Shown here: positions 33,475 to 45,605 of the stretch, piece by piece
Position numbering within the stretch: the stretch's first letter is position 1
Layout of the letters: the number at the start of each line of letters is the position of its first letter
DNA from: Acanthosoma haemorrhoidale
Lineage: Eukaryota; Arthropoda; Insecta; Hemiptera; Acanthosomatidae
Direction of reading: 5' to 3'
Assembly (NCBI GenBank): GCA_930367205.1
Contig: OV884015.1
Span: forward strand, 105,650,509-105,714,508
Length of the DNA stretch: 64,000 nucleotides
Notes under the pieces: model-generated
Told to the model about the DNA's origin: nothing
What the model saw: the letters and a program-made list of their open reading frames with translations, nothing else
Databases searched by the model: none
Position numbers and translations under genes: made by a program

Positions 33475-34353
33475 GCACTAAGTACCAAGCACCACAGTTG
33501 ATTATCTAAGTACGCAAGTGTGCCATGTGATTAAGCCGAGACAGACTTTAAGCACTAAGTAACAAGCACTACAGTTGATTATCTAAGTACGCAAGTGCGC
33601 CCTGTGATTAAGCAGAGACAGACTTTAAGCACTAAGTACCAAGCCGATATTTCCGATTTTAGTTCTTCCCTTAATTGATCAAACTTCCCGCTCAACTCTT
33701 TTTGTTCTTTATTATTTTCTTTAAGTGCGTTATTTTGACTGTTTAATTTTTCGTTTATTTCTTTATTATTTTCTTTTAATTTAATTATTTTCTGTTAAAT
33801 AGACTGTTTAATTGGGCAAGGACCTGTTGCAACATCTTTGTCGTAGTGTTTTCACTCGGATTTACTTTGGGTTCGGGGTGTGGGTTCCCTGTTTTAGAGG
33901 CTGCGTTTGACCCAAAAGGTAGGCAGTATACCTGAATCTGACCTGGACATATTTGTTTTCGTGTGTGTACAACAAATGTGAAATTATGAGAAAATATAAA
34001 TTGTTAGTGGTTAGTACTAGTTATTATTCTAACATGCAATACCTCACAATTCCTTTGGTTTCTTTAGAATTTTTTAAGTTAATCCCGGAGCGGCCCCCAT
34101 TGAAACCTACCTTATTTTTTACCATTTATTTTTCTGCTTTATTTGATCAATTTACCTTAACTAATTTGGCAGGTCCGTCATGAGATTTTTAAATCAAATT
34201 GTTTTATGTCTTTGACATAGGAATTTATCCCGATTGAATCCCTCAGGTTAAGCCGAGACAGACTTTAATCACTAAGTACCAAGCACTACAGTTGATTATC
34301 TAAGTACGCAAGTGTGCCCTGTGATTAAGCCGAGACAGACTTTAAGAACTAAG
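33475..34353. repeat. Split 77-bp minisatellite (unit D)
   Basis: Same arrangement; right edge of the inserted fragment reads CCCTCAGGTTAAGCC instead of CCCTGAGATTAAGCC. Confidence 0.85.
33645..34244 (-). mobile_element. LTR-element fragment with tRNA-Pro-type site (unit D)
   Basis: Full leader; shares TTTTTTAAGTT next to the primer site with E and F, where A, B and C have TTTTTTCAGTT. Confidence 0.55.
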
Positions 34354-34701
34354 TAATAATAATAATAATCTGACGTATTTTTCAATAGAATGATTTCTTC
34401 TTTTAATTTTGAATTTACATTATAATTATATTATTAAAATATTAAATGATTAAAACAGTCCGCACATTTTGAGGACCCTACTTCCACACTTGGTCATTAG
34501 CACTGTAGCACTCTCTTAACCGCTATTTTCACGATTAATCCGGTGTTGATTATCACAGCGATGTGTCTGAAAGTCCATTTTGTTCTTACAACATTTTATC
34601 AAGGTTTATATCAACGCACATTTCCAGATTAGTGAAAATATATTTAAATAAATATTTATTTAAAGGAATTTACAATCTGCTCTAATAGGGCGTATATATA
34701 T

Positions 34702-34980
34702 ATAATGGTTCTTAGGGACGACAGAAAAACAAGGTTGTGTTGCTCTGTAAAACAAAGAACCATTATAAAACGACATTCAATGTTTATTCTCCTGTCGATT
34801 CGGTTTGTTTTATAATAACAAATAATTAAGTCAAATATTAAGTTTAGCTTGCTTTCACTGCTTGCCTAACACTCACGTAACCTCCCTGCTGATAACGCTA
34901 GTATCATTCTCTTCAACGCCTGCATTATCTACGTTGGTGCGGCGTGCTAATTCAAATTAAAGAAATACATTTTCTTTACA
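34702..34980 (-). repeat. 3' LTR of copy E2 with inverted extension
   Basis: Core 34763-34980 plus the 61-bp inverted extension 34702-34762. Confidence 0.85.
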
Positions 34981-34996
34981 TCTCCCCCCCCCCCCC
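34981..34996 (-). promoter_or_regulatory. Polypurine tract of E2
   Basis: Thirteen G then AGA on the element strand, abutting the 3' LTR. Confidence 0.85.
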
Positions 34997-35049
34997 AGAA
35001 GCGAAAATATTTACAAAGGAAGAAAACTTTTTTGCTGATAGGACATCCT

Positions 35050-38000
35050 TTACTCGGGATTGTCCTGAAAACTAGGGATAAGTTTTGAAACGTGGAATAG
35101 ATTTGATTCGGTTTTTCTATGTCCTGTGTTGATCCTGTATATCGAGTTTGATATTTTCTCTATTATTTTATATGGTCCAATTCTGAGTTCGTCAAGTTTC
35201 TTCCTGTTTAGTTTGTTTCCATTCTCTATGTATACCATATCGTTTTCGTTAAACTCGTGATCCTTTCGGTGCTTGTCGAATAGTTGTTTGTTGTATGTGT
35301 GTGATTTTATTGTATTGTGAAGCGCTTTTTCTTTATCCTTAATCCAATCTCTGTTTGCTATGTCTCGTTTCAATTCATTTGGAACTATTTTAAAGTCTGT
35401 ACCATCAAGCAAGTAGCTGGGGGTGAAACCGGTAACGGAATGTTCTGTGTTGTTGTATTTATCTATGCACACTCGAGCTATTGTTGTCCATGCCGTTTTT
35501 TGTGTTCGTTCGTTTATTTTACACCTTATTTTGTTCACTATGGTTTGGTTTAGCCGTTCATTTAGACCATTCGAAAATGGCGAGTTTACTGCTGTAAAAA
35601 TTATAGGGATTTTTTTTTCCTTTAAAAAATTTTTAAATTCTTTGGAGTTTATACCTGGATATTGGTCACTAAGGATTGTACCGATTTTACTTGTTTCTAT
35701 CACTTCATTTACTAGTTTTATAAAGTCCGTTGCATTTTGCGTTTTTGAAGTATGTATGAAAGCATACCTTGTGTAGTGGTCAACCAACAGGTGTAAGTAT
35801 TTCTTCGTCGATCTCGAGCCTCCAAAGCCTCCTATCGTATCTATCGACATTATTTCGAAGGGCTTTGTTGCTGGACCTAAATGGGACATGAGGCCGAATT
35901 TTGTTTGTCCTCTAGATTTGTTTTTAATACATACCTCACAATTGCTGCAGATATTTTTGATATTTTTTGTTAGGTTTTTTGCTGTATACAAGGGGCCTAT
36001 TTTGTTTTGCATTTGTTTTATGCCAATGTGACACATGTCTTTATGTACATTTTGTATGAATTTTATACTAAATTCCTCAGATAGTAAAATTTTTTCTTTA
36101 TCTTTTATTTTCTTGTAGTAGACGTCGTTTTTTTTTGTTAAACCTGTTTTATTTAGTAGTTCTTGATTTTCTGACTGGTCTTGAATGATATCTGATAATT
36201 TTATTAGATTAACAATTTTTAATTGTTCTTTTTTGTTATCTTCTGGTGCCAGTACTGGGTTCCTGCTCAAACAGTCTGCTTCTAGATTGTATTTACCTGG
36301 AGCATATTTTATATTAAAATCATATTGCGACAAATAATAAGTTAGGTCTCCTAGCTCTTCGTCTGGTCTGGCTTTTATATTCATATTTTCCAATGGTTTA
36401 TGGTCTGAGTATACCGTGAATGACTTCCCAATCAACCAATATTGCCAGTATCTAATGGCTTCTTTAATAGCTAAGCATTCCAGATATATCGCTTTTTTTT
36501 TCTTTTGTGCTTCGTTTAGTTTTTTTGAGAAGTATGCTACTGGTTTTTGTTTTCCGTTTTCTTGTATTTGTTTTAATACTGCACCTAATCCTTCTATTGA
36601 TGCATCGGTGTATATTACTATTGGTAGATTTTTGTCGTAGATTTCTAGTATAGGTTGTGAGCATAGTAGTTTTTTTATTTTTTCGAACGATTCTTGACAT
36701 TTTATTGACCATGAAAATTGTACATTTTTCCTGAGTAAATTGTGTAAAGGATCTAAAATTATTGCACAGTTTGGAATATATTCGTGATAGAAATTTATCT
36801 TTCCGAGGAATTGTCGTACGTTTTTTTGAGTCTTAGGTATTGGAAAATTTTTTACTGATATTAAATTATCTTTTATTGGTCTGATCGTATTATTTTCTAT
36901 TATGTGGCCCAGGTACTGTGCAGACTCTGCTGCAAATTTGCATTTTGTAAATTTTAGCCTGAATCCTTCTTTTTTTATTGCGTCTAATAGTAATTCTATA
37001 TGTTTCACATGTTCCTCAAATGATTTCGAAAATATTAGTAAATCGTCTATAAAATTTACTACAAATTGAGTTAATTTATTTTTTCTTAATATATTGCTCA
37101 AGATTCTTTGAAAGATTGCTGGGGCTGTTTTCAGCCCAAAAGGTAAACATGTCCACTGATAATGACCTTCTTGTGTAACAAAACCTGTTTTGTGTCTGTC
37201 TTCAATACGCAAAGGGATAGACCAGAATGCAGAGTTTATGTCTAATGTAGTAAAAAATTTACAGTTTCTTGTTTTTATCATTAAGTCGTCTATCAATGGA
37301 AATGGTTGTGCTTGAGGTATTACTATTTTATTTATGTCCCTGAAGTCTATGCATAGTCTGCTTCTTTTATTTTCACCTTTTTTAAACGCTAGTGTTACAG
37401 GTGCTGCGAAAGGGCTGTATGATTCTTCAATGAGTTTTTTATCTAATAGTTTTGTTACTTGTTCCCCTATTTCTGTTCTGTCTTCTAGGCTGCATTTGTA
37501 AGGCCTCTTGCTACAATATTTATCTACCAATAGATCTATATGTGCTTCATATTTATTTACTGTACCTACGTCATATTTATCTTTTGCAAACACTGATTTG
37601 TAAGTATCTATTGTTTTGTTTATTTCATATTTTTGATTATCTGATAAGTGATCCATATTTGCTATAAAATTCTCTTCTTTTATGTGCTCGTTAAAATTTA
37701 CTAAATTTTTTTCTTCATTAGCATTTTCCTCGTTTTGTTGAAAAATCTTGAGGTTTTCATCCTGGATTAATTTAAATTCTTTTATTGTGTCTAATCCAAT
37801 TAGGAAATCGTATTTAAAATATTCGTTATCTATTATGTGGACATCCATATTTTTTTCTATGTTGAATATTTTTAATTTTAGAGTCGTCAAACCGTTTGTT
37901 TTTTGGACACCATTAATTGTTATCAAACTTGCATTATTACCTTTATTATTATTTTCTTTTTTATTTTTTATGTTTAGGAATTTCGAGTTTATTAAAGATA

Positions 38001-38079
38001 CATTTGATCCTGAATCGTAAATTCCCCAAAGGTTTATTTTGTTTTCTATAGTTAGTTTGACTTTTATTAATGGCGTCAT
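35050..38079 (-). CDS. pol: Pol polyprotein of Ty3/gypsy element E2
   Basis: Intact 1009-residue Pol, differing from E1 at residue 663 (Lys for Asn). All protease, RT, RNase H and integrase catalytic residues are present. With an intact gag this is, with E1, the best candidate for an active copy. Confidence 0.96.
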   Translation of the reverse strand: MTPLIKVKLTIENKINLWGIYDSGSNVSLINSKFLNIKNKKENNNKGNNASLITINGVQKTNGLTTLKLKIFNIEKNMDVHIIDNEYFKYDFLIGLDTIKEFKLIQDENLKIFQQNEENANEEKNLVNFNEHIKEENFIANMDHLSDNQKYEINKTIDTYKSVFAKDKYDVGTVNKYEAHIDLLVDKYCSKRPYKCSLEDRTEIGEQVTKLLDKKLIEESYSPFAAPVTLAFKKGENKRSRLCIDFRDINKIVIPQAQPFPLIDDLMIKTRNCKFFTTLDINSAFWSIPLRIEDRHKTGFVTQEGHYQWTCLPFGLKTAPAIFQRILSNILRKNKLTQFVVNFIDDLLIFSKSFEEHVKHIELLLDAIKKEGFRLKFTKCKFAAESAQYLGHIIENNTIRPIKDNLISVKNFPIPKTQKNVRQFLGKINFYHEYIPNCAIILDPLHNLLRKNVQFSWSIKCQESFEKIKKLLCSQPILEIYDKNLPIVIYTDASIEGLGAVLKQIQENGKQKPVAYFSKKLNEAQKKKKAIYLECLAIKEAIRYWQYWLIGKSFTVYSDHKPLENMNIKARPDEELGDLTYYLSQYDFNIKYAPGKYNLEADCLSRNPVLAPEDNKKEQLKIVNLIKLSDIIQDQSENQELLNKTGLTKKNDVYYKKIKDKEKILLSEEFSIKFIQNVHKDMCHIGIKQMQNKIGPLYTAKNLTKNIKNICSNCEVCIKNKSRGQTKFGLMSHLGPATKPFEIMSIDTIGGFGGSRSTKKYLHLLVDHYTRYAFIHTSKTQNATDFIKLVNEVIETSKIGTILSDQYPGINSKEFKNFLKEKKIPIIFTAVNSPFSNGLNERLNQTIVNKIRCKINERTQKTAWTTIARVCIDKYNNTEHSVTGFTPSYLLDGTDFKIVPNELKRDIANRDWIKDKEKALHNTIKSHTYNKQLFDKHRKDHEFNENDMVYIENGNKLNRKKLDELRIGPYKIIEKISNSIYRINTGHRKTESNLFHVSKLIPSFQDNPE

Positions 38080-39149
38080 TACTCGTTTTTTTGATCTGAT
38101 TCGTTCAATTCGGATTCTATTACTGAATTGTCTACGTGTCTAATATTTTTTGTACCTTTATCATTTTTTTTATTGAACCAGCAAGCGGTTTCTGCGTGGA
38201 ATCTTTTCCCCTTATTTAATTTTTCGCATGTTGTGCATGGTGTTTTATTTTTATCTTCCGCGTTTGTACCGGTTTTTTTATTAAAAGATTTTTTTCTCAC
38301 CATGTGTTCATATTTGTTCAACTCGTTGAATAAATCTGAAGTTTCTCTTATCATTTCTCTATCAATTCTGTTTAAAATGAATTCTGGAAGTCCTGCTGCA
38401 ATGAGATCGATGAGAGTTCCCTTATCTATTGTTTGTCGCATATCTATTAAAAGTTTTTCTTTTCTTAGTGCATAATCTATTAAAGGTCCTTCTCTGTATT
38501 TGAAATGTAGTGCATAGGTAACTGGGTTCCAGCCTTTTGCAGCGAATGTTTCAGAAAAGTTCTTTTTCCATTCATCCCATGTCCCATGCACTGTTAATTT
38601 TGTAAACATTGAGCTGAACCAATCTTTGCAGGACCCTTCCATGAAGAATCGGAGTACTTCAACTTTTTGGGAGTCTTCATTTATATTAAATCGATTGCAT
38701 TCTTGTTCAAAAATTTCCATCCATCGGCTTGGGTTTGGATTTTGACTTGTGAATCTGTCGATAATGAATTTCTCTGTTATGTGTTTTAAATTGTTAGCTC
38801 GTGGATTTTCAATTAATGTTTTAAGTAGTGTATTTAAAGTACTTACGTCTGCATGTCCAGCAGTTATATTTTCTGTTTTGATATTTTCTTCTTCATCTAC
38901 ATAAGTTTCTTTGATTTCCTTTGTCAATTTTATCCAGATATTACGCTCGTGGTGCCTTTTTTTCAACGAATTTTTTACCTTCTTAAAAGCGTTGGTGGCG
39001 ATTAATTGTTCATGGAGGTTTGCATTTTGCAATTCTTCTGGGATTTTGAAAATTCTATCATCCTCGGAAGTTATCGAGGTTATGCCAATTACATTACTTT
39101 TTCCGTCTGTTGTTGGGATTACTTTGAAACAGAATTGTAGCTTTTCCAT
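38079..39149 (-). CDS. gag: Gag polyprotein of Ty3/gypsy element E2
   Basis: Intact 356-residue Gag differing from E1 only at residue 28 (Ser for Thr). The Cys/His cluster and TAATG junction with pol are preserved. Confidence 0.93.
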   Translation of the reverse strand: MEKLQFCFKVIPTTDGKSNVIGITSITSEDDRIFKIPEELQNANLHEQLIATNAFKKVKNSLKKRHHERNIWIKLTKEIKETYVDEEENIKTENITAGHADVSTLNTLLKTLIENPRANNLKHITEKFIIDRFTSQNPNPSRWMEIFEQECNRFNINEDSQKVEVLRFFMEGSCKDWFSSMFTKLTVHGTWDEWKKNFSETFAAKGWNPVTYALHFKYREGPLIDYALRKEKLLIDMRQTIDKGTLIDLIAAGLPEFILNRIDREMIRETSDLFNELNKYEHMVRKKSFNKKTGTNAEDKNKTPCTTCEKLNKGKRFHAETACWFNKKNDKGTKNIRHVDNSVIESELNESDQKNE

Positions 39150-39246
39150 TTTATAATTTTCTTATAACCCTTGTAATTTAAACGGGAATGTCGTTTTATA
39201 ATTACAGAGCAACACAACCTTGTTTTTCTGTCGTCCCTAAGAACCA

Positions 39247-39464
39247 TTATAAAACGACATTCAATGTTTATTCTCCTGTCGATTCGGTTTGTTTTATAAT
39301 AACAAATAATTAAGTCAAGTATTAAGTTTAGCTTGCTTTCACTGCTTGCCTAACACTCACGTAACCTCCCTGCTGATAACGCTAGTATCATTCTCTTCAA
39401 CGCCTGCATTATCTACGTTGGTGCGGCGTGCTAATTCAAATTAAAGAAATACATTTTCTTTACA
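39247..39464 (-). repeat. 5' LTR of copy E2
   Basis: 218-bp LTR with one private change (AAGTATTAAG rather than AAATATTAAG near 39319). Confidence 0.88.
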
Positions 39465-39470
39465 TATATA

Positions 39471-39716
39471 CATAGCCTGGGATTCCCCAGATTCATCAGG
39501 GAAATGTCCTTATTCGTTAAAAAGAATTCATGGATCAGGGATACAACCCCTTACTAACACTGCTCTTGCATCTTCGTCACTGGTGTGCAGTAACAGTGGA
39601 GACAATGAGAGACTACCTGTAGAAGAAGCCTGGGTAAGAACTCCAAAGGATGTTTTAGCATCAAAAGGTTTATTTACTAACGTTATTTTTAGTGGGGTCC
39701 TCCATTGTTTAAACCA
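39471..39716 (+). other. Candidate plus-strand exons (unit E)
   Basis: Second exon in the WGPPLFKP form; element directly upstream. Confidence 0.4.
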
Positions 39717-41861
39717 GTAAGTCTAAATAGGGTTTAGTTTGGATTTGTACATGAGAATTTCGTTTTCAAATTTGGGATGTGATTTTTTGACTGAGAGACA
39801 TGTTCCATGTTGGTCCGTTCTGAAGTTGGAATATTAGGTTTAGAACTGAATGTGTTGTGGGATGACCAAAAATAAAAAAACCCTGCGAATAATAAATTGT
39901 TCCCATCATTCAATAACATAAATTAAATTAAACATAAAACCAGCAATGTACAGTAACTCTTTTTAGTTAGCAAGAGTTAAAATAAGGTTTGACAATCCTT
40001 AAAATGCAAAGTAAATCGAGCTAAGGAGCTTAAGAGGAGGAGGAGAGTGGAGAAGGTGAAGTTCAATATTGCTACAGCTGAAATACAATCCGGTGTTGTA
40101 TATTAGAAGTTCCTTCCTCTGTAAATAAATTTCTTCCGTGTTGTTGAATATTGTCAACTAATAATATAATATTAATAAAACCTTATACTATCATTGAATA
40201 TTGTTTTGTTTGTTATTGTGAATATATCTCTTAGATTTGGATTTATTAGTGTGTTTCAACATCCATCTTCTGTTGAAAATAGGCTCTTAGAGTAAAGCGT
40301 GAGTAAAAATATTTTCTTAAAAATTAAAACTATTCTAAAACGTAAACTTTCCGTTTGGAAGATCTTTGTTGATGATGAAAAGAGAGATATGGCCCGAGGA
40401 CGATACAAACAACACACAGTGCACTTCACAAATGGACTGAGCTTTACATTTGTAACAATTTGTATTCACAAATTTTTAAGAGATACCAATCATATAGCTG
40501 AGTGGTTAGCTTCACTGTTTGCAAGTTCACAAGTCTTTTGGGGCTTGTACACTTGTTAATTAAGTATTAAGCCCGCTATCTCATTATTTAGTAGGGGTAT
40601 GATGTTATAAGGAAAATGCAGCGGAAGCTAGTTTTTTTGTTAAATTAGGAATGACAAAACGAATGAAATATGGATAAATAATCTTATATTTAGCATTAAA
40701 ATAAAACAGTAATCACTATACTTTATATACATTACATATAACATGAATAATAATAAATGATATAATTTTATAAAATATTTCTTACATTATTAATTTTTAC
40801 ATAGCAGTTTATGAAATTTCTGTGATTAAATTGCATGAATTGTTCCCTTTTAATTTTTTATTAAATTATGACATTATATAATTCGGGAAGTAGGACAAGT
40901 AATACACAAATACAATAATAATCGTCATCATGGCAATAAAAGCCTTAGCATATACATCGGTCTGACAATACGGTTATAAGACAACGTACTAATAAATCCC
41001 AGACATACTTGAAGGTTAATAAAAAAAATTATTTGATAATAATTCAATTAGTATATGATAATGATTTGGGGTACAAAAAATAATTGGAATACAAATATTT
41101 TAGGCTCATGACGTCATGATATATCTTGATTGTTAAAGTTTGTGAAGTCTGTTGTTGTCTGCATGAAGATAACTGAATGAAGTCTGCTGATAGGCTGCTA
41201 AGTAGTACGAGCCTTCGACATCTGCAATAGTGATACAAATTAGTTATAAATGCAAAATAAGAATAAAATAAATAGAAAATCTTCTTATGACTAATGATTT
41301 CATATCATCCTCATAATTTAAAAATGGTTTATACCAAAAATAGAGAAAAATTCGTCCATATCTTTTGAAATCGTTGTACATTATTTCATTTACTAAAATA
41401 AATCGAAAAAATTTTACCTTTAAATTTGATGATATGATTGTAGTTGTGATCACCAGTGATCCAGGTGGGATGACTCCGTGCTCTTTGGATGGTGGAGTTT
41501 CATGTATACATCATGTCCACATAATGCCAATAATGAATTTTTTCAGGCTCCTTACTAGATAGTTAGGGTCACTAGGCAGATGAGGTATTCATTTTTTTTC
41601 TGAAATAAATTTGGTTATACATACAAAGTCATATTACAATAAATATAAAAAAATCTTCTAATATGAAAACAGTTTAATATCATCCTTATAAATAAAAAAA
41701 GCTAATTCAAAATATAAATAAAAGTTGGTAACATAATTTTGCGTAAAAAAATCATGCATATGTACGTATGTAAAACAGTTATATAAGTTGAGGGAATCAA
41801 CTGATATCGGTTTCAAATTATCACTTCTATCTACAGATTCTAATTACAACTTTAAAAACTT

Positions 41862-43495
41862 TCAGTATCTCTTATCAATGTAACCTTTCTCAAATACTAT
41901 ACTGTACTTAACTATAAATCTTTCTATTTTCATATCATCTAATTTTATTTTGAACCCGTCTTCTTCGATATGTTCATTAAAATTCACTTTAACTTCTTCA
42001 TTTTTTTCTTTCTTCTTCTCTGTATTTCTTGTTTCATCTTCTTTCTTCTGTATTATTTGTAGATTCTCATTATGGATTAATCTAAACATTTTTATAATAT
42101 CTAATCCTTTAAGAAAATCTTCAAAATAATCTCTCTTGACAATGAACACATCAACATATTTTCTATGTCAAAAATGTTTAATTTTTGAGTTACTAAACTT
42201 TTTTTTCACACCATTGACTGTTTTTAAAAGTATCTTATTTACTTCTTCTGTCTTTTTCTTTATATTAGTTAATTTTGAATTTATTATAGAGCATTGGGAT
42301 CCTGGATCGGATGTCCCATTTACCTGTTACTTCTCTTTTTATGATATTTTTACTTTAATCAATGGTGTGGTTATTCGTTTTTATGTTCAGTAATTAGATC
42401 TACTTCTAATACTAAGTTGCTTCCTATTATTCTAGTTTCATTTTTTATCTATTTTAAACCGGCATGAAGCATCTTCATGATCCCTGATACAATTGTTTAA
42501 TTGTTCACAGTTATTCCATGGATTTTTCTCTTGAAATTTGTTTTTACTGTACAGGTTTTCCATTTTTCTTTGTTATGAATTTTTTTTGTTCACTAGGCCC
42601 TCACATTTTTTAATTTCATAAAATAATCTAGATGAATTCTCACGTTTTTCTTGATCTATCTTTTTTCTGATAAAGTAGGTAAACCCGCAGTTAGTGCATG
42701 GATCTTTTCCCTTGAAATTTGTTTTTACTGTACAGGTTTTCCATTTTCCTTTGTTATGAATTTTTTTTGTTCACTAGGCCCTCACATTTTCTAATTTTAT
42801 AAAATATTCTAGATGAATTATCACGTTTTTCTTGATCTATCTTTTTTCTGATAAAGTAGGTAAACCCGCAGTTAGTGCATGGATCTTTTCCCTTGAAATT
42901 TGTTTTTACTGTACAGGTTTTCCATTTTCCTTTGTTATGAATTTTTTTTGTTTACTAGGCCCTCACATTTTATAATTTTATAAAATATTCTAGATGAATT
43001 ATCACGTTTTTCTTGATCTATCTTTTTTCTGATAAAGTAGGTAAACCTGCAGTTAGTGCATGGATTTTTCTCTTGAAATTTTTTTTTACTCTACAGGTTT
43101 TTCATTTTTCTTTGTTATGAATTTTTTTTGTTCACTAGGCCCTCACATTTTATAATTTTATAAAATATTCTAGATGAATTATCACGTTATTCTTGATCTA
43201 TCTTTTTTCTGATAAAGTAGGTAAACCTGCTATAAGCTATTATAAAGATATAAGCATCACTAAAGACTGTTTAGCATTTGATTTTTTGCATGTAAGCTTC
43301 TCAATCATAAACTTTTCTGCTATATGTTTTAAATTTAGTTGATTCTCTTTCTTCTGTGTGGATTCAATGTTATTTTTTCTCATGATTGTTCCGCATTTAA
43401 ATCATCAAAATACATTGTTTTCATTTTCTCTGTTAATGTAATCCACACTGTCTTCTCTTCACCTCTCTTACTAAAACTATTTTTCAGTCTTTTAT
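41862..43495 (-). pseudogene. Gag-protease relic (unit E)
   Basis: Same relic with four 180-bp repeats. Confidence 0.85.
42519..43230. repeat. 180-bp tandem repeat, 4 copies (unit E)
   Basis: 712 bp; two copies carry the GGATCTTTTCCCTTG variant, linking it to unit D. Confidence 0.93.
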
Positions 43496-43503
43496 AAATA
43501 TAA

Positions 43504-43912
43504 TTATTCTATAAAGTTGGTAACAGAATTGTGCGAACAATAATCATGCATATATCTTTATCTATCATTTATATTATTTACTTATATTATAAGAATAAAA
43601 TCTTCTCATACGAAGGCAGTTTAATATCAAACTTATGAATAAAAAAAAGTTTGCTAAAAAAATAAATAAAAGCTGAAAAAATATTTTGCGTACAAAAATC
43701 ATGCATATATATTTTGCTATCAATTATATTATTTACTTATATTATAAAAAAACAAATATTCTCATATGAACACAGTCCATTATAATCTTTATAAATAAAT
43801 AAATCGTTATTCATCTTAAGGTAAAAAATTCATATTGTGCTTAAAAATAAAAAAAGTTTATTCAAATAAAAAATAAAATTAATTAATTATCATCCTTAAT
43901 AATCAAATAAGA
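43504..43912. repeat. Degenerate AT-rich repeats with deletion (unit E)
   Basis: About 285 bp missing between AAAAAATAAAAT and TTAATTATCATCC (near 43880-43890); the junction reads AAAATTAATTAATTATC. The same junction occurs in F and G. Confidence 0.75.
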
Positions 43913-44293
43913 TTATTCAATAATTTATACCCAACAGATTTCCAGATATTGACACCACGACTCTAACTGTTTTTTAGGAGTGAACTATTCCAGAGACGAA
44001 GATACTTGCTATCTTAACTACAGGCCACTACGATACACCATACAGACCACAGATGTTGGTAGGCTAGGGGAAGTAGAAGGGTTAAGTCTTTGAAATATTG
44101 ACCGAACCTTTTTGACCTAATGACAACTATCAATATGTTAAAATAAATTACCGTAAGACCATAAAATTATATCTTTCAGAGACCGTAAGCTTAACCATAG
44201 CAATGAAGACTATATCCAATTTTTATGAGATTATACAAAATTTTATTTCACCAGGACCATATTTAATTGAACGCAGCAGAATTAATCTCTAGC

Positions 44294-44788
44294 CTAATCA
44301 ATCGTAACAATGTTAACCTTAAGTAGTCCTGGATTCTTCTCATAAAACTCCACACCCCTATCAGAAAGCCATGCTGAAATTGCTGGCTTAAGTTTAGGCT
44401 GTCCATCAAGGGAGTGCAACCCTCTACCCGTTATAACAGAAACAAAAGTGGTCTTACGACCGGAATCTCGAAGCCTGGAAGTGACTTCATCTATGAAGAG
44501 GTCAAGTACGTCCAGAGCTTCGGACACGAATAGGAAATGCAAATCTAAACGTGTCCATGTATCATTCACATGATACCTAATAATCGACCTAGCAGACAAA
44601 GGCCTAATCCTTCTACCTCCCTCGGTACTCCACCTGGTCTTTGTGTAAGGCGGTTGATCTAAAGGTGTGAGGAAGCAAATAGCTTCGTCTACGGAATCGT
44701 TCACTCCGGCTAAAACAAAAGTTAGTGTTTGTTCGTCCATGTCTGGGAATCTGTCGGATAAATAAGTTAACGAAGTAGACTTACTCAT
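44294..44788 (-). CDS. CUE-Smr domain protein (unit E)
   Basis: Identical protein. In this unit the AT-rich block downstream is shortened by about 285 bp, so any 3' control element there is lost without change to the gene. Confidence 0.85.
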   Translation of the reverse strand: MSKSTSLTYLSDRFPDMDEQTLTFVLAGVNDSVDEAICFLTPLDQPPYTKTRWSTEGGRRIRPLSARSIIRYHVNDTWTRLDLHFLFVSEALDVLDLFIDEVTSRLRDSGRKTTFVSVITGRGLHSLDGQPKLKPAISAWLSDRGVEFYEKNPGLLKVNIVTID

Positions 44789-44833
44789 TACGGCGATGAT
44801 GATCGGGACACTGTATCCAATATGTGCACACTT

Positions 44834-45117
44834 TAAAAGTCAGAGCTGGACTGACTGAAATCATAGGAAAGTTTGCAAGTGACGGTGGAGTGGGGGACCC
44901 AGGTACCGAAATTCTTTATATTGGCAAACCCTCACCCAGGTAAAAACATCTTTTGACCTGGTGTAAATGTCTAAAAAAGACGATTTCTCTTTACTTCTAT
45001 TTTTTTTTATACATGGAAAGAAACTACTATTTTTTTAATTTGAATTCAAAACCGAGGTTAATACTTCTGTTTTACAGAAGACCTAAAGGAGAATTATTTC
45101 GGGCACGAATAATATAA
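44834..45117 (+). other. Candidate 3' exons (unit E)
   Basis: Same two pieces with donor GTAAAA. Confidence 0.4.
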
Positions 45118-45605
45118 GTGATCAATTGTAGTCTCATAATTAATATGTGAGCGGGGAAATATACCAAATATTGCAGGTTCCAGAAAAAATTCTAGGTTTT
45201 TTTATTGTTCCTTGGTGGCTAGAATGCACAGAAACCTTCGACACATTTTCAAGTCTACCTATTCTTTAAAAAAAACGTCATATTGTAAAAATAGTAAACA
45301 AATACAACGAATAATAAAACAAAAGGCCGTAGTTAGGAAAACGCACGTGGGAGAGCACTTACCATGAACAAATCAATTATGATACGGAATTTTTTCTACA
45401 GTATCGATAATATGTGACGACTGAAGGCGACAATTGTGTAAACAAATAATGTAAATACAGCTGAAGAAAAGTCCGACCTCCCCACCAACCCCGCTTCTGA
45501 GTTAACAGTGATTTTCTTGAAACTTGAGAGAAGTTAGAATTTTAGTTTTGCCAAAGATTGAGGCAGACTAGAAGGTGTGTGTCATGATCTGCCAAGACTT
45601 TCAAA

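Larger units (their letters stand above)
27258..34701. repeat. Tandem unit D
   Basis: Fourth unit, 7.44 kb, three 180-bp relic repeats. Empty junction on the left, element on the right. It has a private 12-bp loss near 27764 (in the AAAATAAGG stretch), and a private C-to-G change in the last plus-strand candidate exon. Confidence 0.95.
34702..39464 (-). mobile_element. Complete Ty3/gypsy LTR retrotransposon, copy E2
   Basis: Same insertion site and same aberrant 3' end as E1. Gag and pol are intact. LTR cores differ at one position (G at 39319 in the 5' LTR). The polypurine tract has 13 G on the element strand against 10 in E1 and 12 in E3. Confidence 0.95.
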